A DNA stretch of 64,000 nt from Unio delphinus (lineage: Eukaryota > Mollusca > Bivalvia > Unionida > Unionidae). A program made the translations under genes and the position numbers. The DNA lies in contig JAQISU010000167.1 of assembly GCA_029339505.1 (NCBI GenBank), forward strand, positions 527,001-591,000, given 5' to 3'. Positions 44,171-54,182 of this stretch are shown piece by piece (the first letter of the stretch is position 1; every line of letters starts with the position of its first letter). The notes below the pieces were generated by a model. It worked only from the letters and a program-made list of their open reading frames with translations. It had not been told where the DNA came from and ran no database searches.

Positions 44171-44650
44171 ATGTCATATAGTGTTATTAGTGTTACGTTA
44201 ACTCCTGGTCAAATCAAAAAATTGCAATCAGAATCGGCTAAAAAATGTGGAACCACAATCACGTTGAAACCTAATCAAATGACTGGTGGTGAAAATAAAT
44301 TATCGCTGACAACTCGTCAGGTGAAACATTTCAATGATGCTTTCAAGGATAAAAAGGGAGTTCAGATTACTCTCTCTGCGGCTGCTATTAAAAATATGAT
44401 GAAAACGGGTGGTATATTTCCATTGTTTGCTGCGTTACCAGCATTGATTGCAGCAGCAGCCCCAGCGGTGGCTAAAGCAGCGGCGTTAGGAGCCGTTGGT
44501 ACTGCAGCAGGAATGGCACTAAAAAAGGCAGCTGGACAAGGATATAAAAAAAAGAGACGATCCGTTCAAGGATTGGGTCTAAGACTACCAGGAACCCCGT
44601 ATTCTTGGTACAGCGGAAAAGGTCTAAGACTACCAGGAACGGTTTATTAA
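44171..44650 (+). CDS. pX-like hydrophobic/basic core protein
   Basis: 159 residues. The N-terminal half has three similar beta-type segments (VTLTPGQIKKLQ, LSLTTRQVKHF and ITLSAAAIKNM). A hydrophobic Ala-rich helix (near 80-118) and a basic tail (KKAAGQGYKKKRR) follow. It ends in two copies of GLRLPGTPY/VY-like sequence. The hydrophobic segment plus basic cluster resembles adenovirus pX and the 'pX' of adintoviruses, which associates with DNA or membranes. TATATATAATG sits at the start. Confidence 0.72.
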   Translation: MSYSVISVTLTPGQIKKLQSESAKKCGTTITLKPNQMTGGENKLSLTTRQVKHFNDAFKDKKGVQITLSAAAIKNMMKTGGIFPLFAALPALIAAAAPAVAKAAALGAVGTAAGMALKKAAGQGYKKKRRSVQGLGLRLPGTPYSWYSGKGLRLPGTVY

Positions 44651-44676
44651 TTCAGAAATCTTCAATTTCCGAACCT

Positions 44677-45126
44677 ATGGTTCCCAAATCTTCGATGGTT
44701 CCAATGTCCAATTTTGATTTAATGGATGCGGCTAAAAAACTAGCGATTAAACATTTCAGAGGTGTTTTTATGAAAGATCAATTACCACATCAACCAAACA
44801 AAACTGAAACAGGTATTATTAATCTCGATAACAGCACCGGACCTGGAACTCACTGGGTTGCATACGCTATTGATCCACGCGGGATTGTCTATTTTGATTC
44901 ATATGGATTAGCCCCACCAAAAGAGTTTATGCGGTATATAAAAACCCTTCCAATGAAGACTTGGTATTCTACGCTACCAACACAACAAATCAATGACCCG
45001 CCAATATGCGGCAGTGAAGTATTAAATGTCCTTGATGCTATTTCAGCATCTAGAAAACCACCACACATTGTCGTAAATGACTACACCAGCAATCGCTTTT
45101 TAGAGAGAGAAAGAGTTTTACAATAA
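44677..45126 (+). CDS. Adenain-like cysteine protease (virion maturation)
   Basis: C5/Ulp1-fold protease that trims capsid precursors. The frame opens at 44605 but the first 15 codons overlap the pX-like gene; I start at 44677 (44704 is also likely). Numbered from 44605, the catalytic set is His83 (GTHWVAY), Asp98 (VYFDSYG), Gln127/128 and Cys135 (PPICGSEVL), in the order of adenain. Compact length, no transmembrane segment. It lies two bases before the fibre-like gene. Confidence 0.93.
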   Translation: MVPKSSMVPMSNFDLMDAAKKLAIKHFRGVFMKDQLPHQPNKTETGIINLDNSTGPGTHWVAYAIDPRGIVYFDSYGLAPPKEFMRYIKTLPMKTWYSTLPTQQINDPPICGSEVLNVLDAISASRKPPHIVVNDYTSNRFLERERVLQ

Positions 45127-45127
45127 C

Positions 45128-46171
45128 ATGATTGATATTTGGGGAAGACCTCTGAAACCCAAACCCGATGACACTGCAACCCCTGATTCTATCAAGGATA
45201 TAACAAAAAAAATTAAAGATGAAATCGCTGAGACGTTAAATTTAACAAGTGTTGACCCGAATGAAATAGTTGTATTTCAAGACAAACAGGGTAAATTGAA
45301 ATCTAGTAATATTTCTCTGGATGATATTTTAGTTAAACAACAAAACGCAATCGAGAACACAGTTGCGTTATTTTCCGATCAGGGTAAATTGAAAACCAGT
45401 AATATCTCTCTGGATGATATTTTAGTTAAACAACAAAACGCAATCGAGAACACAGTTGCGTTATTTTCCGATCAGGGTAAATTGAAAACCAGTAATATCT
45501 CTCTGGATTATATTTTAGTTAAACAACAAAATGCAATCGAGAACACCGTTGCGTTATTTTCCGATCAGGGTAAACTCAAACCAGGTGTACTCGTTTCGAC
45601 GATTACAGATCGATTAAAAACTCTCAACGACGAGTTAAACAATTCTGTGGTTGTACTAGCAACACTTGAATCTAGAATTGAAGAACACATAAAACAGTTT
45701 ATATCATTTCGTAGAAATATCATTGATAAATTTATTGGAACCCCGTTAGATAAAATTGAACTAAAACTCCCTGATATTAAAAAATCCATTGATGAGACGA
45801 AAACTTTCATCGAAGGCATCAAGGGGGATGCAACGAGGATGATAACAGCCATTGAAAAAACAAAAATTCCTCATGAGAAAACCAACAACTTAGTATACAC
45901 AATCCAACATGGATCATTTGAGTGGACACCTACAAACAACACATTAGATATCACTGCAACCGTTAAGGGTATTTATCGATTAACACTAGTAACACCATCG
46001 TCTCAATTTAAGATTTCATCGTCCAGTTCATCCGTGTTCAATAATACGATTTCAACGATCATCGACAAGAATACAACTGAAAAGTTCACAATCGCATCTA
46101 CTGATACTCATTTGGTTAGGGTCTCAACAACGTGGTATGTGGAATTCGTAGCGAATTTAAGTAAATCGTAA
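45128..46171 (+). CDS. Fibre-like protein with shaft repeats
   Basis: 347 residues. After an N-terminal stretch, three near-identical 31-residue units (ISLDDILVKQQNAIENTVAL and SDQGKLKTSN) and part of a fourth occupy about 52-150; the DNA period is exactly 93 bp from 45291 to 45578. A helical coiled-coil region (near 155-255) and a beta-rich C-terminal head (near 260-347) follow. Shaft plus head is the layout of a receptor-binding fibre; that role is inferred. No homologue recognised by sequence. Confidence 0.7.
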   Translation: MIDIWGRPLKPKPDDTATPDSIKDITKKIKDEIAETLNLTSVDPNEIVVFQDKQGKLKSSNISLDDILVKQQNAIENTVALFSDQGKLKTSNISLDDILVKQQNAIENTVALFSDQGKLKTSNISLDYILVKQQNAIENTVALFSDQGKLKPGVLVSTITDRLKTLNDELNNSVVVLATLESRIEEHIKQFISFRRNIIDKFIGTPLDKIELKLPDIKKSIDETKTFIEGIKGDATRMITAIEKTKIPHEKTNNLVYTIQHGSFEWTPTNNTLDITATVKGIYRLTLVTPSSQFKISSSSSSVFNNTISTIIDKNTTEKFTIASTDTHLVRVSTTWYVEFVANLSKS

Positions 46172-46200
46172 TTGAAAACGCTAGCGTATTTAAAATAAAA

Positions 46201-46845
46201 ATGATTTCATCATCGCAATATCGCTATGATCAGGTCAGAGAGTATCAAACTAGACTCAAAACCCTGTCTGAGGAGTATGAATTGAAAATTAAAAAATATC
46301 GCAGGAGAATTACCGCAATTGATGTTACTGTGTACGCTGTGAGTGGTGTAATCACCGGAGCTGGTATTATACTGTCTTCAGTGACAATGATGGCCCCGAT
46401 AGCTGTTCCAATTTGCATTTCTGCGGCAACAACAATCGCTGGAATTATTTCAATAATCACAAAAAAAATATCCTCATGCAGCCAACGGAAACTACAAGAC
46501 TACATAATTCAATTTCATGTTGTGTCCACTGCATACTCGCAATTATCCTCATTGATATCGTCATCGCTCGATGATACAATTATATCAGAGAGTGAGTTTT
46601 CAGCGATGGTAGATATATATGATTCTGCGATGTCAAAATTAGAAATACAACATGAGTATAATAACAATGACAACACAGATGGAATTACTTCAACAAATAG
46701 TGGAGAACACAAAACCAGTACAAACAAGCATGATCTCAATAACCTCAACGAATCCAGAATTCAGTGTGAATTTCCCCTCTCCGGTCCCAGTGAAGGAAAT
46801 AGCGCTAGCAAAATTACGAGTATACCACAGTTGGCCAAATATTAG
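46201..46845 (+). CDS. Two-helix membrane protein, unknown function
   Basis: 214 residues: an N-terminal coiled coil rich in charge (EYELKIKKYRRRI), two adjacent hydrophobic helices (near 40-62 and 66-88) joined by a short turn, a helical middle part and a Ser/Asn-rich polar tail. The tail overlaps the next gene by up to 194 nt in another frame. AATTGAAAA lies 22 nt before the ATG. It may be a virion or host-membrane protein; no family assigned. Confidence 0.68.
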   Translation: MISSSQYRYDQVREYQTRLKTLSEEYELKIKKYRRRITAIDVTVYAVSGVITGAGIILSSVTMMAPIAVPICISAATTIAGIISIITKKISSCSQRKLQDYIIQFHVVSTAYSQLSSLISSSLDDTIISESEFSAMVDIYDSAMSKLEIQHEYNNNDNTDGITSTNSGEHKTSTNKHDLNNLNESRIQCEFPLSGPSEGNSASKITSIPQLAKY

Positions 46846-48025
46846 GTCAAAACCATTTGGTGGTCAACAACCGAATAATTCACTGGTATTTGCAAATAAG
46901 AATAAACCCGACGGTACCCCAGACTGGAACGTTGTTTCCATACCAACCGGATCATATCAAATTGAACAAATCAATGATGAATTCGCGCGTAGAATAAAAT
47001 CGATTACTGGAAAAGAATCAAAAATAGCTATAACAGTTCATGTGCCGACACTATCATCTGCCATTGAAATAAGCACAGAGGGTTATGTCGTAGATATCTA
47101 TCAAAGCTCAATAAGAACAGTACTAGGATGGCCTGAATTACCACCCGGAGGAAAAACCGTTAAATTACCAGAACCACAAAAAACTGATTATATCACAGAC
47201 AGGACAAAATCTGATAATCCAGTAAGGAGTTATAAAGATTATGATAAGTCATATTTTTTCATTAGAGTAGAATATGATGAAAGAGTACGACTTATTCATC
47301 ATCTTGCTAACCGGGATAAAATCACTGAAAATTTCACAGCTTTCAATAACGATATTTCGTTGTTGTTTATATCTCTTAGATCCGGCACTCTCACCCGAGA
47401 TGAATTTATCAGTGTCGTAGAAACATGTAACAAAATCATCAATGACATGGAAACATTTCATTCACAAATTATTCAAGAAGTATTAGGTGACAGTAGTCCT
47501 AAAACAAGAGATTTATTTGCAATAGAATATAGGATCCGCATAGGAGATATTCCAACATTCAAACTTCCAGGATATAATATCTCAGAACTACAAAAATCTC
47601 TCGATGATGCCATCGATGAAGGTTTCAAAAAAATCCATGATACGTGGAAAAAAACACCATCACAACCACAAACAACTATCCTCAAACATAATAATGACCC
47701 AGATGGTGGTGGCAGGCATATTGCTCCGTTCAATGTGAATATTTCAACGGTGATTGCGCTCAATTTAGTATGTGATGTGATCGAAGGAAGCTATCAAATA
47801 AATTTAGAACGATCAAATCAAGCTCAGCAAGGATATATTTTGTATTCATTTGCACCAACAGCTCCTCCAGGGTTTTTAATAATTGAGTCCCCGGTGAATC
47901 CAGTCTATATGCGATGTCATAATAATTCATTAACCAGAATTAATTTCAAACTCACTGACCAGTCTAATAATCTGATTGATTTACAAGAGGAGGTTTTACA
48001 AATTAGTCTATTTGTGAAATCGTAG
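46652..48025 (+). CDS. Penton-like minor capsid protein
   Basis: Up to 457 residues. Starts at 46652, 46667 or 46727 are possible; later ones reduce the overlap with the membrane-protein gene. Conserved features: an SIPTGSYQIEQIN box near 95-110, VLGW near 160, an inserted helical region (about 200-335), and the C-terminal beta block LVCDVIEGSYQIN, YSFAPTAPPGF and IDLQEEVLQISLFV. This gene family is universal in animal Polintons in this position and is taken as the single-jelly-roll penton; the assignment here rests on position and pattern. Confidence 0.72.
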   Translation: MSIITMTTQMELLQQIVENTKPVQTSMISITSTNPEFSVNFPSPVPVKEIALAKLRVYHSWPNIRSKPFGGQQPNNSLVFANKNKPDGTPDWNVVSIPTGSYQIEQINDEFARRIKSITGKESKIAITVHVPTLSSAIEISTEGYVVDIYQSSIRTVLGWPELPPGGKTVKLPEPQKTDYITDRTKSDNPVRSYKDYDKSYFFIRVEYDERVRLIHHLANRDKITENFTAFNNDISLLFISLRSGTLTRDEFISVVETCNKIINDMETFHSQIIQEVLGDSSPKTRDLFAIEYRIRIGDIPTFKLPGYNISELQKSLDDAIDEGFKKIHDTWKKTPSQPQTTILKHNNDPDGGGRHIAPFNVNISTVIALNLVCDVIEGSYQINLERSNQAQQGYILYSFAPTAPPGFLIIESPVNPVYMRCHNNSLTRINFKLTDQSNNLIDLQEEVLQISLFVKS

Positions 48026-48055
48026 TGATTTTCGTCCCCCCCAGACAAGGTCTGG

Positions 48056-48368
48056 AACACGATATCGTATCGGACTGGATCAAATATTCGGTTAACCCCA
48101 ACTGAAAGTTCCAGCAGCAGAGGGGGTGAGTGACAACGACGTTGTAGTCCCTTTTCCCAAAAAATGTAATAGTTGAAAAGTTTTTGATTTCATTAATTTC
48201 ATTGATTTTTTCATAATTTTTTTTTGGACCTAATCCATGAAACACACACATATTTGGGACCTGATGTCATTGACTTTGGGGTCTGATGTCATTGGTTTCA
48301 TTGATTTTAAGCGTGATTTCAGTGAAAACTTGTCTAAAAATGTTGTCCGATACACCCTCTCTGCTGCT
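48056..48368. repeat. Polinton right terminal inverted repeat
   Basis: Reverse complement of 33157-33460, about 9 bp longer because of small indels. It includes a silent copy of the ATPase 3-prime end (48056-48097). AGCAGCAGAGGGGGTG at 48113-48128 and its inverted partner at 48353-48368 bound the outer unit, as in the left TIR. A frame at 48003-48251 here is only a TIR shadow. Confidence 0.95.
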
Positions 48369-48480
48369 GATTATTTTGGGATTTGATTTGTAAAGCCTTT
48401 AGTTCTATTTTTACATTGTTTTTCTAGGGAAATAAATTATTTGTTTAATTTTACAAAGCTTGTTGTTTCATTTTTTTTTT
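48369..48480 (+). repeat. Right half of the split host repeat
   Basis: Starts with the second GATTA (48369-48373) and aligns with 14434-14535 through TTTTACAAAGCTTGTTG. Together with 33050-33156 it rebuilds the target repeat. Confidence 0.72.
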
Positions 48481-48489
48481 GTTTGTTAC

Positions 48490-49720
48490 TATTTTTAAAG
48501 GGATGACCATATAAATGTATGGTTTTCACCAGCATCCTTCTTAAGGATGTTTAGTTCATCCTAAATGAATATGATGCCAATCCAATGTCCAGAATCTCCA
48601 CCATGGCAGCCAGCTTGAAAATTTTGATATTGCTTCTTCTCCTGAATGGAAAGGTTATATCAGCATGGGATTTTTCACTAGATGTCTTATAATGTCATGT
48701 TATTTTCACTATATGGCTTGTTATATGATGACTAGTTGGTACTCAGTGAAAATGGTGCCAATCTAAGGTCCACTGTGGTCACCATAGCAACCATTTTAGA
48801 AATCTTATCTCAACTCCTCCTGAAAGAAAAGTTATATTGACATGACATTTTCAGATTTTTTTATGATGTCGGGTTGGTCTAAAGTGAAAATAGTGCCAAT
48901 GCAACCTCCAATCTGGCTTCTACAATGGCTATCCTGGCTATTCATCGCTACTTTTTCTAGATAGCTGGTCATATTGACATAAGTTGATTTCTCCTAAAGA
49001 CTTTTAATGATGTTTAGTTGATACTAAATGGAAATTGTGTGAATCTGATATCCAGTATGGCCATCAATGCAGTCATCTTGAAATTATTGTTATTGTTGTT
49101 ATGTAAAATAGAAAGTCATATAAACATGGGGTTTTCACTTGAAGACTTCTTATAATGTCATGTTTGTTGTAAATAAAAATGGAGCTGATCTGGCATCCAA
49201 TAATGGAAGTCATCTTAAAAATCTTGTTGGAAAGTTATTTTGAGAGGGGCTTTACGTTCTTATGGTTCTAGTTGGTCCTCATTGAAAATGATGCAAACCA
49301 TGATGGCCATATTGAAAATATTATCTTTACTCCTTCGACATTGATGGCTATATGAACATGGGCTTTTCACCTTTAGACTTTCTATGATACTTTGTTGGTC
49401 CCAAACTGATGTCATTCTTGCATCAATATAACAGCCATTACAGCAATCTTGAAAATCCTGCTGATACTACTTCTCCTGATTGTATGGTAATATTGCAGTA
49501 TACTTTTCAGCAGCAAAAGATTTTTAATGATACCTACTTGGTTATAAATATAAATGTTTCCAGTCTCACATTCAATATATCCACGACAGTAGCTAATTTG
49601 AAATTCTTGTTATTGCTAAAGAATATCTTAGATAGTTTAAAAACTCAACATTTAAGCAGAAGAACTGCTCTTATCTTGAATTTCTGGAAAAAAATTTACA
49701 AGTAGAGTAAAAGTCTTTTT
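48490..49720 (+). repeat. Degenerate tandem repeat (satellite-like)
   Basis: Six or more diverged units of roughly 120-170 bp, each with a core like CCATCTTGAAAATCTTGTTA, then TCCTGAAAG, GTTATATTGACATG, TTTTCAC and ATGATGT..AGTTGGT. A single related unit at about 32595-32700 shows the array predates the Polinton or spread on both sides of it. No open frame. Confidence 0.78.
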
Positions 49721-49850
49721 GTGGCATTCATGTTTTATAAATAGAGCTTCTACTTTTGCTTTTTTCATATGGAATATTAACAACTGTTGAAGATCCAGTA
49801 GCCAGCTTGAAATGAATAATTGTCATTATACTGCATTTTAAAATTTTCAG

Positions 49851-49924
49851 GCCTAAAATGAGCATCATTGACTACTGTAGTAATGGAGATGGACACCATA
49901 ATAAATCTCACCACCTAATCAAAG
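49851..49924 (+). CDS. TANGO2: TANGO2 homologue, exon 4
   Basis: 74 bp. Acceptor AAATTTTCAG ends at 49850; donor GTACAC at 49925. Entered in phase 2, completing the codon begun by exon 3, and left in phase 1. The peptide (KMSIIDYCSNG and the following turn) takes the place of the vertebrate segment 'V.CYYGNRG'. It is the first exon on the right side of the Polinton. Confidence 0.87.
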
Positions 49925-50752
49925 GTACACATATTTACCACTGTATTTGTAATATACACACAGCTGTATAGACTCACATCTTCTGTCACAAAATGCATCA
50001 GCAGATCGCGTTCTTTGATTTTATCTCAATCAGTAGAAATTTGTTTGTAGGTTGATTGTTTTTAATAGCATTTTAAACATTCCAGCATATTCTTGGCTGT
50101 ATCATGCCAGGCACAATGGGAACTAAGTAACTTTCCCAAGGACACATTGAAGCAGCAGACCCAGGGTGCCTAGGTGGGTGCCAAACTAGGATCCTTGGAT
50201 TATGAGTTGTACAATCAACCAACAAAGCTGACATAGATCAGTTGTAATTTTCTTCAAGGTTTTATGGGTATGACTGGTATGCAGGTTCTCTTTTAGAAAT
50301 CCTGTAAAAGTTTGGACCTACATGGACCTTACCTCTAATGCAGTGCATGCAACTCAATAGGTAAAAGGTCAGCATTAATACCAACTAAGGTGTCCTCAGC
50401 TATGTAGCAAACAATTTAGATCTAGGCAGTCAGATAAATATTAAACACAAGTAAATATGGTCATAATTAAATTGTTTCCTGCTATAATACAGGGATCATA
50501 TACAGTTTTTTTTATGTATCAGCAATTTCCATGGGTTTAAACTAGGGACAAATGGATTGGGAAACGTTGCTGGATTCCTAGCAGGATACGACCAGCTGGG
50601 TCAGCTTTTACTGAGTCAGGCTGCTCCAGTCCCATTTTGTCCAGTTTCCCCATCCCACCCTACCCTCTCTTGCACTGCACTTCACTCATGTAAACCAAAA
50701 AACAGGTGGGAGTGGTGTAAATTGTAATACTGTTGGAGGTGCATGAAAACCT
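49925..50752. other. TANGO2 intron 4, left part
   Basis: AT-rich intronic DNA up to a hAT element. A pseudo-acceptor near 50492 leads into frames with early stops and is not an exon. Confidence 0.5.
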
Positions 50753-50919
50753 CAGGCCTTGAATTTAACACAAATTTCCTGGTAGCCAGAAGGACTAGTG
50801 TACTGAGAAATTTACTAGCCCTGCCAAACATTTACTAGCCATGTCCCCAAAACAATGTCACACACTCGTATTGAGGTTAACAACAATTTTATAAATTTTA
50901 CTTTAAATCATCAATAAAT

Positions 50920-51300
50920 TCACATTTCTTGTTTATCAAGATAATCTGGATCCAATTCCTGAAAGCGATCCAAGGTGTCCTCATCCTGCACTCTGGGTCC
51001 ATATGGGGTTTGTTCTGGTCTCCTTACCATTCTCCCTGAAACATTCCACAAATGTATTGCTGATAATGGATCATATGTTGGAATGTCATTGTATGAAACA
51101 TGATGAAGAGTAGGTCGGACAGAACCCAAGGTCACAAACAAGATCTCCAGTCACTCTTCACCATTTTCATCTCTGAGAAACCCCTTTCAGCATCAGCAGA
51201 GTGGGCTGGGATTGTCAAGATGAGGTCAGTCAATGCCAGAATATTCTTGCAGTCAGCAGCATATGATTGTACAACTGTGGGCCAAGTCAAAGCATAGATG
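50920..51300 (-). pseudogene. hAT transposase C-terminal (dimerisation) remnant
   Basis: On the - strand the frames give AHSADAERGFSEMKMVKSDW, then, after a frame break, NDIPTYDPLSAIHLWN. This is the AERGFS...K..WRS.L...aI.lW pattern of the hAT C-terminal dimerisation region, closest in feel to ZNF862/C17orf113-type hATs. Stop codons and one frameshift make it inactive. Confidence 0.82.
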
Positions 51301-52528
51301 CCTTTGTAACTGCAAGATAACAGAATGAATTTTGCTTTTTATCCAGAGGCTGAACACCTTCTATAAAACACCACATTTTTCCTGTCTTATAAGGCGGGAA
51401 TTGTGCCTCGTTTTGAAATATGAGATGTTACAGTATAACTGACGCGAATTATTTGAAGTCAGAAAAGGAATGACGGTGTCCTTTATATAAAAAAAAGTCA
51501 GAGCAAGAAACCCGTTAAAAAATACGTGCCTTTGTTTGCCCCCCCCCCCCTTCCATCAAATGGCTTCTTCCTAATAAAGACTTGACTTTAGCAGATGTTC
51601 TGCATGATCAAAGTATTTAACTCAGGTGCTCGACGCAAGCTTGATGTGAATGAAAAAGAAAATAATTAAAAGGAACAAAATCATACCTAGCGACAAAAAT
51701 ACCAAAAATATTCCTGAGATATTTTTCTACGGTATTTTTGTCACTCTGTATGATTTGTTTCTTTAGATTTTTTTTTCCCCTTCACATCAAGAGCGCATCG
51801 AACACTTGTGGTATTTAACAGCGCCAATTACGGTCTCATTATTAATAACATATGTTTGGTAATTGTTCCTAATTAATCGAACCTCAGTGTATTGTTGAAA
51901 TTAATAATAAGCGTCAATATTTTCAATCTTAGATGCCCATGTGAGTTTTTAATTCCCATCAAATGCTTGGATATCTCCACATGTATTCGATTATTTGTTC
52001 AATCGTTTTTAGGGAAAAATATAAAAGCTATTCTTATTATCATAGAAAAAGTACGGTAGTTGCTTGGAAAATGATGTGTCAGTAATGTTATCATAATAAA
52101 TTGATCTAATTCTTCTAATTATTTTGATGCAAACGTAAAATATGAGTTACCCATTTGTGACTCAGAGCAAGCAAAAAAAATACCTTCAAGAAACAAACAT
52201 GTAAAGTTATTTCTTTGAATAGTTGATGCTATGTTTTTTTGTGTGGTGTAACATTTCGTAATTTTTCATTTCGTAATTTGTTACTGTGGTCGCGTGAATA
52301 AAGCGTGATACCATTTAATTCGCTACGGATCAATTTCCAAACTTCCTTTGTTAATGACGGGACCTAAATTGGCGCTGTTAAGTGAAATGCACATAATCAG
52401 ATAGTTTCTTGTAAAAGAAACACATTTCCGAGGCAGAAATTGACTTCATCTTCACATGCTAATATTTTATGACTGTGTTTACAACGGTCACTGCGTTGAT
52501 TTTAAAGAACATCGGCCGAAGTCACGTC

Positions 52529-52606
52529 TTTTGGTTATCAACCGTCAGAGTTTGTTTACTCAATACCCTATATTGAGTAAACAGACTCTGACGGTTGATA
52601 ACCAAA
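52529..52606. repeat. 37-bp-arm palindrome
   Basis: Arms 52529-52565 and 52571-52606 are reverse complements except for one A/G difference; the spacer is CCCTA. It lies about 100 bp inside the right end of the hAT element. Confidence 0.92.
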
Positions 52607-52712
52607 AACTTACTAGCCCGTCGGACTATTAACATTATAAAAGTTACTTGCCCAACGGGAAATCTACTAGCCTCGGGCTAGCGGACTACTGCTAATTTCG
52701 AGCCCTGAACCT

Positions 52713-54182
52713 GACCTGGAAGGAAGATCAAATTTTTATCTTTAAACCCAGCTGGGCCAGGTTTTTACAAGTACTACAAAACCATGCTGAGTCTGGTGGC
52801 CAGGCCAGCTAGTTATCTGTCCATAGTTTAACACACATATGAAAATTGGTGACATTGATACCCGAAACATGTAAGATTGCTGTTCATACATAAATACAAA
52901 ACCAAATGTTCAAATGCAGTTAAAAGTTTCCCTGGTGAAATTGCCAATCCAGTACATCAAGTCTACTAAATCTTTTTTCAAAGCAATACATGCTCTTGAT
53001 CGGCTATAGAGCAGACAAGTTGAAAATTTTTTTTTGCATGCATTGTTATTTCTATTGCTTTGAAGGTGAGAGTTACCAGGCAGCAAATGTAATATATCAA
53101 TATAATTTAGATTTCTAGTGGGCTGAAATGGCTAACCCATCTTATCCAGTCTAATATACCATTTCACTTTTGAATACTAGAACTTAAATATTAACTCAAC
53201 AAACAAAATTCAAAATCCGCCATGACTTGACACAAATCCATTGGTACTTAAAACCCACTTGATTTACAGTGGTCACAAAGCAAAATTTTGAATTTGGCTG
53301 AGCTTTAGATTCAATATATTGTCATTTGAAACGAAAAATATGAGTGACAGCTCACTATGATGAGTCTGATCCCATTTAAATAATGTCGGGTCTAATAACA
53401 GTATGATAATCATGTGGTTGTCATTAGCTGATTATGACCTTCAAAAATATTTTTATATCTTACAAAATTATTTGAGGAGAAAAGAAAAATATCACTTTCT
53501 TGTTTTACATTCAGTCCAACAAGAGGTCAGTTTGATTTCATGTCCAATGTTATTATGGAATTGAAAACAATATTTTATGTCTTCATGTTTTTAATTTTAA
53601 AATATCAATTTATAATTGCTAGGTTTAAAATGCCAGTTCTACCAGTCCCTCATGGATACTGCAAACCAAAATGTCTCAATTTGGCTTCCAATTTTTTTTA
53701 ATCATTGTGCTTTGCAAATTTCTCATTGTTTATTTGCTTTTTAAGAAACATTTATATTTCATTAAGTACCATTTAAGTGTTAAAAGGTTACAGAACTTTT
53801 GAATCATGGTGACTCTCAATTTGTAAATGAAATTTGTTGTAATTTTAAAAAATAATACAATTTCTTTTTAATTTGTTTGTAGACCATTGATTTTTTTTTA
53901 GCAGTTCGTATGAATAAAATTTGAGACAACAGTTATCTATCCTGAAACTTTCTGTTGTATCACTTATGAGTTCAGTAATAGTATGTACATACTTATGAGC
54001 CATAGACCCTTCATGGATAAGTGGCATGTTAGCAAGAGATCAGAATTGTTAAATGCGCAACTTGTTCTCTAAAGTAATGATAAAACAATAAACAGGTAAT
54101 TTGTAATTTGAAAAAAAGAAGCATATCATTTTGGATTAAAGGCAACCTGCACATCTTATGACTGTTTTATTGTCATATTTAG
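52713..54182. other. TANGO2 intron 4, right part, nothing recognised
   Basis: AT-rich intronic sequence leading into the exon 5 acceptor. No element ends or other exon seen. Confidence 0.5.

Larger units (their letters stand above)
33157..48368. mobile_element. Polinton/Maverick element (adintovirus-like), about 15.2 kb
   Basis: Defined by long terminal inverted repeats, a 5-bp (or 6-bp with one mismatch) target duplication GATTA, and an uninterrupted relative of the target at 14320-14540. Gene content is the Polinton hallmark set: packaging ATPase, RVE integrase, PolB, adenain-like protease, double-jelly-roll capsid and penton-like protein. Polintons are both self-synthesising transposons and probable virus genomes. 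Two genes need a -1 frame change (34098-34627 and 42699-44131); otherwise every hallmark frame is open, so insertion is probably recent. Replication genes lie at the left on both strands; structural genes form one + strand block at the right. Confidence 0.97.
50753..52707. mobile_element. hAT-type DNA transposon, decayed
   Basis: Left end CAGGCCTTGAATTTAACA and right end (reverse complement CAGGGCTCGAAATTAGCA) are imperfect TIRs. AACCT at 50748-50752 and 52708-52712 is a possible 5-bp duplication. Both subterminal regions hold TTACTAGCC-type repeats. Inside are a transposase remnant, a 95-bp-arm fold-back at 51618-51815 and a perfect-looking 37-bp-arm palindrome at 52529-52606. Confidence 0.8.

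Noticed and set aside
48003..48251. 82-codon frame on the - strand at the right end of the Polinton
   Set aside because: It lies in the terminal repeat and penton 3-prime end; its codons mirror the frame seen in the left TIR and show no protein family.
50492..50560. Candidate TANGO2 exon after an ATACAG acceptor
   Set aside because: All three possible joins run into early stops; exon 4 joins exon 5 (54183) directly in phase with the expected conserved block.
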